Below, in pieces: positions 52,336 through 59,305 of a stretch of 64,000 bases of DNA. The position numbers were made by a program, and so were the translations under genes. The stretch spans positions 62,001-126,000 of the forward strand of contig NZ_QAGM01000001.1 of NCBI RefSeq assembly GCF_003049725.1. Reading direction: 5' to 3'. Source of the stretch: Oceanimonas marisflavi (GTDB lineage Bacteria; Pseudomonadota; Gammaproteobacteria; Enterobacterales; Aeromonadaceae). Position 1 is the stretch's first letter, and every line of letters starts with the position of its first letter. The notes below the pieces were generated by a model that had not been told where the DNA came from, did no database searches, and worked only from the letters and a program-made list of their open reading frames with translations.

Positions 52336-53733
52336 TCAGGCCACGCAGGGCGCCACCATGGAGGCGGGGCTGAGCACCGCCGCCAGCCGCTCTTCACTGA
52401 GCAGCTGCTCTTCGCGCACCAGCTCGGCCACGGTGGCGCCGCTCACCAGTGCCTGATTGGCAATGCGGCTGGCGTTGTCGTAACCGATGTGAGGCACCAG
52501 GGCGGTGATAATGCCGATGCTGTTGTGCAGGTGAGCGGCGCACTGCTCTTCATTGGCCTTGATGCCGCGTACGCAGCGGGTGTCGAGCATGCGAATGGCC
52601 TCGCCCAGCATGCGGCTGGAGTTAAGCAGGTTATAGATGATCAGCGGCTCCATGGCATTCAGCTGCAGCTGGCCGGCCTCCGCCGCCAGGGTCACCGCCA
52701 TATCGGCGCCGATCACCTGAAACGCGGTCTGGTTCATGGCCTCGGGGATCACCGGGTTCACCTTGCCGGGCATGATGGACGAGCCGGGCTGCATGGCGGG
52801 CAGCTGAATTTCACCCAGGCCGGTGCGCGGGCCGCTTGAGAGCAGGCGCAGATCGTTGCTCAGCTTGGACAGCTTCACCGCCAGCCGCTTGAGCACGCTG
52901 GAGAAGGTGACGAAGGCGCCCATGTCGGAGGTGGCTTCCACCAGATTGCTGGCCAGGCTCACCGGCTGGCCGGACACCTCGGCCAGGTGCTTCACCGCCA
53001 GCGGCGCATAGTCGGGATGGGCGTTAATGCCGGTGCCAATGGCGGTGCCGCCCAGGTTCACCTCGCACAGCAGGCGGCAGGCGTCGTCGATGCGGGCTTC
53101 TTCTTCGCCCAGGTTAACGGCAAAGGCGTCGAACTCCTGACCCAGGGTCATGGGCACGGCGTCCTGCAGCTGGGTGCGGCCCATTTTGAGAATGTGGGCA
53201 AACTCTTCGGCCTTGGTAGCCAGGCTCTGCTGCAGTCCGGCAATGGCCTGCTTGAGCGGCTGGGCGGCAAACACGATGGCCAGCCGGGCGGCGGTGGGAT
53301 AGGCGTCGTTGGTGGACTGGGAGCGGTTCACGTCGTTGTTGGGATGCAGGTGTTTGTATTCACCGCGGCCATGGCCCAGCTTGGCCAGCGCCAGGTTGGC
53401 AATGACTTCGTTGGCGTTCATGTTGGTGGAGGTGCCCGCCCCGCCCTGAATGAGATCCACCACAAACTGATCGTGCAGGGCGCCGTTGATGATATCGGCA
53501 CAGGCGGCGTTAATGGCCTCGGCCTTGTGGGGCTCCAGCTGGCCCAGATCCCGGTTGGCGTGAGCGGCGGCAGACTTGACCATGGCCAGGGCGTTGATCA
53601 GCTCGGGAAAGTGGCTGATGGGCACGCCGGTAATGGTGAAATTCTGCTGCGCCCGCTGGGTTTGAATGCCGTACCAGGCCTCGGCCGGCACCGGCTGTTC
53701 GCCCAGTAGATCCTTTTCGATACGTGTTTGCAT
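52336..53733 (-). CDS. aspA: Aspartate ammonia-lyase (aspartase)
   Basis: This 465-residue enzyme of the fumarase/aspartase family has the SS-loop signature GSSIMPGKVNPVIPEA, TSTNMNANEVIANLAL and the N-terminal MQTRIEKDLLGEQPVPAEAWYG. It deaminates L-aspartate to fumarate and ammonia. It would drain aspartate made from ectoine by DoeD/DoeC and any imported by the symporter. The gap to the racemase stop is 27 nt, convergent. Confidence 0.92.
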   Translation of the reverse strand: MQTRIEKDLLGEQPVPAEAWYGIQTQRAQQNFTITGVPISHFPELINALAMVKSAAAHANRDLGQLEPHKAEAINAACADIINGALHDQFVVDLIQGGAGTSTNMNANEVIANLALAKLGHGRGEYKHLHPNNDVNRSQSTNDAYPTAARLAIVFAAQPLKQAIAGLQQSLATKAEEFAHILKMGRTQLQDAVPMTLGQEFDAFAVNLGEEEARIDDACRLLCEVNLGGTAIGTGINAHPDYAPLAVKHLAEVSGQPVSLASNLVEATSDMGAFVTFSSVLKRLAVKLSKLSNDLRLLSSGPRTGLGEIQLPAMQPGSSIMPGKVNPVIPEAMNQTAFQVIGADMAVTLAAEAGQLQLNAMEPLIIYNLLNSSRMLGEAIRMLDTRCVRGIKANEEQCAAHLHNSIGIITALVPHIGYDNASRIANQALVSGATVAELVREEQLLSEERLAAVLSPASMVAPCVA

Positions 53734-53922
53734 GGGGTACCTGCTTTGTGGGGTTTGTGCTGTTCAGGCCCCTATTACAGCAGTGCGCACGCGCACTGAA
53801 TATTTGACGCCCTGACTCAAGCTGATGCTGAATGATGCACGAACTGCGTCACAAAGCGACTGTTGCACCCTGTTGCAGCAAAATAACCTTCGGTATACTG
53901 ACGCCAGTTTCATGGAGCCGTT

Positions 53923-54735
53923 ATGCACCAAGATTTCGCCAAAAACCTGCGCCTGCTCTGCAGTTACTACAAGTCGGTGGCCGAAGTCTGCCGCCGGCTC
54001 AAGATCAACCGCCCCCAGTTCAACCGCTACCTGAGCGGCCGCTACAAGCCCTCGGCCCACAGCCTGCGCCGGCTGTGCGACTTCTTCGGGGTGGAAGAGC
54101 ATGAAATACTGATGCCCCACAGCCAGTTCGAGCTGCTGATCCAGGTGCGGCCCAAGCCCCAGGTAACGGAAGAAGTGCACCCGGAAACCGAGCACATGAG
54201 CCTGCTGCAGGCCAACTCTCACGGGCTGGACAAGTATCTGGGCTATTACTTTGAATACCATTACTCCATGGCCTTTCCGGGCAAGATATTGCGCAACCTG
54301 CTGTGCCTGGAGCGCCGGGGCAACGGCGTGTATTACCAGCGCACCGAGCGCCTGCAACAGGCCCCGGGCGAGCGGGTGTATCACAGCAAATATCTGGGCA
54401 TGGCCCACCTGCTGGCAGACCGCATTTTTCTGGTGGACTATGAATCGCTTACCGGCAACCAGATCACCCAGACCATACTGATCCCCACCTTTAAAAGCCG
54501 GGTGGGCCGGTTAAGCGGCCTGCGCCTGGGCGCCTCCGCCAGCGGCGAGCGCATTCCCAGCTGTACGCGAGTGGTGCTGGAATATCTGGGCCGGCAGGTG
54601 GACATTCGCCGTACCCTCTCCCTGTGCAGCACCTTTGACGCCGACAGCGGCCAGATCTCCGGCACCATTCTTAACGCCATCGGCAACGACATGGCCCCTC
54701 ACGAACACCACTTTCGGGCCAGGCATTATTTTTGA
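53923..54735 (+). CDS. HTH (XRE-like) transcriptional regulator
   Basis: This 270-residue protein has an N-terminal helix-turn-helix (about 1-60: NLRLLCSYYKSVAEVCRRLKINRPQFNRYLSGRYKPSAHSLRRLCDFF, quoted as the region). A roughly 190-residue domain of unknown fold follows, with many aromatic residues and probably a ligand domain. It is divergent from aspA, separated by 189 nt, and might control it. I do not know the specific family. Confidence 0.75.
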   Translation: MHQDFAKNLRLLCSYYKSVAEVCRRLKINRPQFNRYLSGRYKPSAHSLRRLCDFFGVEEHEILMPHSQFELLIQVRPKPQVTEEVHPETEHMSLLQANSHGLDKYLGYYFEYHYSMAFPGKILRNLLCLERRGNGVYYQRTERLQQAPGERVYHSKYLGMAHLLADRIFLVDYESLTGNQITQTILIPTFKSRVGRLSGLRLGASASGERIPSCTRVVLEYLGRQVDIRRTLSLCSTFDADSGQISGTILNAIGNDMAPHEHHFRARHYF

Positions 54736-54864
54736 TGGATATTACGGGCCGGTATGCCTGCGGCCCGGTTGTTCGGTCAGATAGCACTGTGACTCTGGGA
54801 AAATCTACCCTGTCCAAGGGTATGTTTGTTATCTGATATAAATAACCTCTCTGCTGCTTTTTAA

Positions 54865-55038
54865 CTGTCAACTAATACAGGTCGGGAGCATACTTTGTTC
54901 AATATGTGTCCTTCTGGCGTTCGTGCGTAAATTTTCGAACTTTTTCCAGAACGAAATGGTGAGAATTTCACGTAGGAACGCAAGATTTGAACTCAAAATA
55001 CACAATTTTGAAATGTGCTCGCGCCCTGTCAACTAATA
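54865..55038. repeat. 13-bp direct repeats CTGTCAACTAATA in an AT-rich gap
   Basis: Exact copies at 54865-54877 and 55026-55038, 161 bp apart. The whole 54736-55224 gap is AT-rich, unlike the host, holds no gene I can find, and marks the left border of the MoxR island. The repeats could be protein-binding sites or an element end. Confidence 0.5.
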
Positions 55039-55186
55039 TATCCCCACGACGTTCAAGCTATTAATGTTGTTCTGAACGCTTCTTGCTCAACCTTCAGGTT
55101 ATACAGCTCTGAATATTCTCAAGCGTACTTGCACCTAACCCCTTTTAAATTAGGGCTCAGTTTTTAGATTACAGGCTAACAAGTAA

Positions 55187-55200
55187 TCCCTAGTTAGGGA
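55187..55200. promoter_or_regulatory. Near-palindrome TCCCTAGTTAGGGA before the MoxR gene
   Basis: This 14-mer lies 24 nt before the MoxR start and recurs as its exact reverse complement inside the partner gene at 56921-56934. It could be an operator covering the promoter. Confidence 0.45.
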
Positions 55201-55224
55201 CAGCGACACAACGAGGGAACTACT

Positions 55225-56337
55225 ATGAGCGTTAACGCTAACATCAAGCAGGTAATGACCGTGGCTACTGCCGTGTTCGCCGGTGGCGGAGTGCCCATGC
55301 TGTGGGGGCCGCCGGGTGTAGGCAAGAGTATTGGCATGGCCTACTACTGCCAGCAACGGGCAGCCGAACTGGGGCTGCAGGGGGTAGCGGAGTACGGCGA
55401 CCAGCCCAAAGACCCGAGTAAATGGTTTGGTTTTATTGACCTGCGGGCCACCGACAAAGACCCAGTGGACATGGGCGGGCTGCCGGATAAGGACGAGACC
55501 ACCGGGGTGATGATCCGACTATGCCCGGACTGGTTTCCGCACACCGGGCGCACCGACTTGCCCGACCACGGCGTTCTGTTTATCGACGAAGCACCCAGTG
55601 CTCCGCCCAGCGTGCAGGTGACCTGCTATCAGATTACCCAAGAGAAGCGCATCGGAGCCTACAAACTCAAACCGGGATGGAGCGTGGCCATGGCCGGCAA
55701 CCGAGTCACCGACAGCGGCGCGTCCTTCAAAATGCCAGCACCCTTGGCCAACCGTATCCAACATTTGCACGTAAGTTCGGATTCGACCTACTGGCTGAAC
55801 GAGGTGGCCAGCATCATTGAGCTGGAGCCGCTGGTGCAAGCTTTTATTCGCTTCCGCCCGGATTTGCTCAATACCTTTGAGGCGCACCTAGAACACGGCC
55901 GCAAGGAGATGGCTTTCGCCACCGAGCGCTCATGGCAAAAACTGTCGGACATTCTCAAAGCCAGCCCCAGGCTACTGGATGACCGGGTGTCGTTGATGAT
56001 GCTGACCGCTGGTACCGTGGGCGAGGCACAAGCGGTGGAGTTTTGCAGCTTTGTGCAAATCTGGCAGGACATGCCGGACATTGACCAGATACTAGCCGAT
56101 CCGGTTCAAGCCCCAGTTGAGTTCAACGCCGCCACTACCTATGCGGTGCTGACCGCACTGGCGCACCGAGCTGAGAGCAAGACTTTCGCGGCCATCATGG
56201 CCTACTTGACCCGGCTGTCGCCGGAGTATGCCGTGGCCGGTATCAAGACCGTCAATTCCCGGGACAACGGCCGCGAAATATACGCCACTGAGGCGTTCAT
56301 CAAGTGGTCGACTGAGTACGGTCACCTGCTGGGCTGA
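55225..56337 (+). CDS. MoxR-family AAA+ ATPase
   Basis: This 370-residue MoxR-type ATPase has Walker A WGPPGVGKS (about residue 28), Walker B GVLFIDEAPSAPPSVQ and a sensor-1 AMAGNRVTD region. Helical C-terminal parts follow. A TGA stop is followed at once by a GCCCTGCT/AGCAGGGC hairpin, then the VWA gene. MoxR ATPases act as chaperones for partner VWA proteins. Many related pairs lie in mobile islands, and a defence or stress role is possible but not shown. Codon use is a little AT-richer than the host. Confidence 0.85.
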   Translation: MSVNANIKQVMTVATAVFAGGGVPMLWGPPGVGKSIGMAYYCQQRAAELGLQGVAEYGDQPKDPSKWFGFIDLRATDKDPVDMGGLPDKDETTGVMIRLCPDWFPHTGRTDLPDHGVLFIDEAPSAPPSVQVTCYQITQEKRIGAYKLKPGWSVAMAGNRVTDSGASFKMPAPLANRIQHLHVSSDSTYWLNEVASIIELEPLVQAFIRFRPDLLNTFEAHLEHGRKEMAFATERSWQKLSDILKASPRLLDDRVSLMMLTAGTVGEAQAVEFCSFVQIWQDMPDIDQILADPVQAPVEFNAATTYAVLTALAHRAESKTFAAIMAYLTRLSPEYAVAGIKTVNSRDNGREIYATEAFIKWSTEYGHLLG

Positions 56338-56407
56338 GCCCTGCTCCACGAGAAGCAGGGCGTTGCACGAGGAATACCACAACAAGGTACGCATTGAGAC
56401 ACACATT

Positions 56408-57616
56408 ATGGAAATCGTACAAAAGGCGATAATCCAACTGGTGCTGCGGCAACCGACCTACGCCGCCATCCTGATGGATATGGACATCGTTTATGACCCA
56501 ACCACGCTGCCGCCGGGGCTGCCCCGGACGGTGCTGACCGACTCAAAAACCCTGTATATATACCGGGGTTTTGTGGCCACGCTGAGCCTGCCCGATATGA
56601 TGCGGGTACTCAAGCACGAGGCGCTGCACATCATGCTGCTGCACTGCGCCACCAGCCGCTTCCCGCCAACGCAGTACCGCCGGGAGGTGCTGATGCTGGC
56701 GGTGGACCATGTGGTCAACAACATCATTCTGGCCGAGGACGGGGCCATCGAGGGCATCGACTGGGTATGTGATAGTCAGTATCGAAACTGGAGCGTGGAA
56801 CAGGTGTACAAGGATTTGTTGCTACAACAGCAACAACACGAACAGGGGCGAGCTGGTGCTGATAACGATGACGGTGGGGGTTGTTGCGATACTAATACTG
56901 GTAGCGGCGGTAATTCTGATTCCCTAACTAGGGATAATCCGTCGCTGCAATCCAACGACGTGATTGCCAACGACGACCCCGGGGCCGAAGTCGAGACCCG
57001 GGTGCGGGTGAGCAAGGCCATCGCCGTGGGCAAGGCCATGGGCAAGGGGGTGAGTCCGGCGGTGCGTGAGCTGGTGAGCCAGCTGATAACTCCCAAGGCC
57101 AACTGGAAGGAGGAACTGGCAGACTGGTGCAAGCAAACCAGCCGCGACGACTACTCGTTTACCCGGCCCAACCGCCGCTTTCTGTGGTGCGGCATAAAAC
57201 TACCGGGCATGTATTCACCCACCGGCAGCATGGCTGCCCTGGCGGTGGTGCTGGACAGCTCGGGCTCAGTCAGTTGCGACGAGGTGCTCCGCTACCTGAG
57301 CGAGATCGCCTGTGCCGCTAACGACTGTAACCCCACCGAGTTGTACGTGGCGATAGTCACCACTGAGGTAGAGGCGGAATTTCACCTGACCCCGCCGTTC
57401 GACTTCGCCCCAGTGGCCAAGGCCGTTACCAGTGGCGGCTCCGATATGACCGCCGGGCTGCGCTGGGCCGAGAGCCTGCCGGTCGACGTTAACGGCGTGG
57501 TAGTGTTCACCGACGGCTACACCCCCTATGGCCACCCGCCCGAGCTACCGGTACTGTGGGCCATGACCACCAAGCAGCGTGCACCCTATGGCCGCACCCT
57601 TTACGTCGGTGATTGA
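56408..57616 (+). CDS. VWA-like/putative metallopeptidase protein (DUF2201), MoxR partner
   Basis: This 402-residue protein has an N-terminal zincin-like HExxH motif (LKHEALHIMLLH) typical of the DUF2201 N-terminal domain. A low-complexity, Asp/Gly/Ser-rich linker follows at about 150-180, and a C-terminal VWA-like domain carries MIDAS residues DSSGSVS. It starts 70 nt after the MoxR stop at an ATG with a weak ribosome site. The pair probably works as one chaperone/protease module. The substrate is unknown. Confidence 0.83.
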   Translation: MEIVQKAIIQLVLRQPTYAAILMDMDIVYDPTTLPPGLPRTVLTDSKTLYIYRGFVATLSLPDMMRVLKHEALHIMLLHCATSRFPPTQYRREVLMLAVDHVVNNIILAEDGAIEGIDWVCDSQYRNWSVEQVYKDLLLQQQQHEQGRAGADNDDGGGCCDTNTGSGGNSDSLTRDNPSLQSNDVIANDDPGAEVETRVRVSKAIAVGKAMGKGVSPAVRELVSQLITPKANWKEELADWCKQTSRDDYSFTRPNRRFLWCGIKLPGMYSPTGSMAALAVVLDSSGSVSCDEVLRYLSEIACAANDCNPTELYVAIVTTEVEAEFHLTPPFDFAPVAKAVTSGGSDMTAGLRWAESLPVDVNGVVVFTDGYTPYGHPPELPVLWAMTTKQRAPYGRTLYVGD

Positions 57617-57671
57617 AATCCGGTGTCACATGAAACACAATGAGGGTTGAATAATAAATCAGCTGTTAGAT

Positions 57672-57920
57672 ATGAACACCATACCCCACCAAGCTATGCT
57701 CACTCCCACTGGGGTACACCGCAAAGACGACCGGCTTATGAACAACAGAACCCTGCTGGAACTGGCGCCAGAGGACCCACGAGTGTCGCACCGTAACATG
57801 CAACTTGAGGTGTTCCTGCGATGCCTGCACGGCTAGCTCGACGAACATGAAGCTTTGGACACCATAGGTATCCCCCAAGCGACACGGGTCATTAACGCCA
57901 TGCTGACGATGGAGGACTAA
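57672..57920 (+). pseudogene. Small gene with an in-frame amber stop
   Basis: One frame runs from the ATG at 57672 to TAA at 57918, 82 codons, broken only by TAG at 57834. The first 54 codons (MNTIPHQAMLTPTGVHRKDD...) and the 27 after it (LDEHEALDTIGIPQATRVI) both look like protein. It is probably a recent nonsense mutation, or a shorter 54-residue gene. The tail overlaps the ribosome site of the next gene. Confidence 0.45.
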
Positions 57921-57922
57921 CC

Positions 57923-58231
57923 GTGGCCATGGACGCTCACCAGCAACGCTATACCTTCCTACTCACAGCTGCCAGCAACGTGTTGCGGCAGTGTCTATAC
58001 CCCCACTACCGGGTGTACAACGCGCAGTATTACTACTTGGTGGTGCTACCCAAACAGGGCGATGTATTGTTCGGGCCCAATGTGCGTCTGACCCCACTCG
58101 ACTTCGAGGTAGAGTACTACTGGCAACTACGTTTTCGCGCCGAACGAAAGCAAGGTTTTTTGCGCGAGATCGACCTAGCCAGTGACCTGACGCTGGAGCG
58201 GGCAGCGACCATCATTCGGCTGGAGCTTTGA
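57923..58231 (+). CDS. Hypothetical protein of the MoxR island
   Basis: This 102-residue protein starts at GTG with GGAGG 7 nt upstream, at the end of the preceding reading frame. It is rich in aromatic and charged residues (ECDFE-like VEYYWQLRFRAERKQGF) and ends IIRLEL. I recognise no family. A short frame of 16 codons follows at 58234. Its position suggests part of the MoxR/VWA unit. Confidence 0.6.
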   Translation: MAMDAHQQRYTFLLTAASNVLRQCLYPHYRVYNAQYYYLVVLPKQGDVLFGPNVRLTPLDFEVEYYWQLRFRAERKQGFLREIDLASDLTLERAATIIRLEL

Positions 58232-58259
58232 CCATGAACTGGGCCGAGCGATCAATGAA

Positions 58260-58570
58260 CCTGAAACGGGAATTGGGTCGGTAAGCTCCGTAACAGTTCA
58301 CCGGGAGTGGCTTGACACGAACAGTTCTTCAGGAATGGGATAATGTGTTTCTCGACGCAGGCCCGGGTCACCGATCGTAACCATTCCTGCGGACAGCGAC
58401 CTAAGAGTTTGGCGATTTCCACCAGCGACAAAATGCGTTGCCGGAACAGCTCGCCCTAGTGTGCGCAGACCTCTTTGCTGCCTTTACACACAGCACATAG
58501 CCGCACAGCGCCCGTTCGGTTTCGTTGTTGGTCCAAGGTGCGTTCAACAGCGCCGATATCATGTATGAAC
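58260..58570 (-). pseudogene. Remnant of a transposase C-terminus (IS66-like)
   Basis: Read on the minus strand with one frameshift it gives ALLNAPWTNNETERALCGYV, then GELFRQRILSLVEIAKLLGR and SVTRACVEKH. That is the C-terminal region of an IS66-type transposase. No intact frame or IS ends remain. The identification is from memory of the family motif, so moderate. Confidence 0.5.
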
Positions 58571-58607
58571 ATTTTAATGCTTAGATACCAGACTATGATG
58601 ATATTGT

Positions 58608-59030
58608 CTAGAACGCTCCACCTATCAACATTTCTCTAATGATCGGGGCGGCTTGTTCCACTGTATATATCCCCATATCAATAGAATAAGGGGATTCAGT
58701 TAAACTCTTGACATTCAAAGGGTATAACTCAAACTCTCTTTTAAGCCACCACATATGAAACAAGACTTCTAAATATGGAATTTCAGCATAGTGCTCTAAA
58801 GTTGGCCTTAGTAAAACACATGGCTTTTTCACTCGCCGTCCTTCGCTATCATATTTTACCCAGTACCGCTCTCCCGGTTTTTTGTAACGTATCGTGATAT
58901 CCCACCCATCAGTACAAACCATATAATTTTCCTTACTAACTAGCAAGTAACGAAGTTCTTTCATCACAAGATCCAGCTTAGCACTGTCAGCCATGCTCAA
59001 ACTTAGAGGCGCTCCACACTCATCCCTCAT
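58608..59030 (-). CDS. AT-rich hypothetical protein
   Basis: This 140-residue protein is of unknown family and mildly hydrophilic, with several Trp/Tyr residues (VKYDSEGRRVKKPCVLL; VLFHMWWLKREFELYP). The base composition is clearly AT-richer than the flanks. The likely start is the ATG at 59030 or 58994. It is isolated and flanked by transposase debris, consistent with a recently acquired single gene, possibly an immunity or antitoxin-type protein (speculative). Confidence 0.55.
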   Translation of the reverse strand: MRDECGAPLSLSMADSAKLDLVMKELRYLLVSKENYMVCTDGWDITIRYKKPGERYWVKYDSEGRRVKKPCVLLRPTLEHYAEIPYLEVLFHMWWLKREFELYPLNVKSLTESPYSIDMGIYTVEQAAPIIREMLIGGAF

Positions 59031-59124
59031 AACAAATGACTCCTTATTTTTTCATGGCAAAGTCCACCCCAACTATAATAGCAGCTTGGCTATCTACAAC
59101 ACTTTCTATAAACCGCTCTTTGGA

Positions 59125-59262
59125 TATTATCCTGCCCCTGTGGTCGACTCGGTGGTGCGCAGCGCGGTCACGCAAGCCCGTAAAAAGCTGGGCAGCGACG
59201 TGGTGCGTGATATCTTTCGGCAAACACTATCCGGTCAGAAAGAAAAATGCCGCTCACCTTAA
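59125..59262 (+). pseudogene. 3' fragment of an unknown gene
   Basis: The frame ending at 59262 gives APVVDSVVRSAVTQARKKLG then SDVVRDIFRQTLSGQKEK. The 3' part has host-like composition, while the upstream joint at about 59120 is AT-rich. It seems a host gene or element truncated when the island formed. Its last codons fall inside the fds terminator. Confidence 0.35.
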
Positions 59263-59274
59263 GTGAACGGCATT
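59241..59274 (-). terminator. Terminator of the fds operon
   Basis: AATGCCG-TTCAC and GTGAG-CGGCATT arms (minus strand) with a CTTAA-type loop are followed by TTTTTC, 32 nt past the fdsA stop. Confidence 0.8.
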
Positions 59275-59305
59275 AGGCTCCCGCCGGCGTTTTTATTTCA
59301 CTCCC

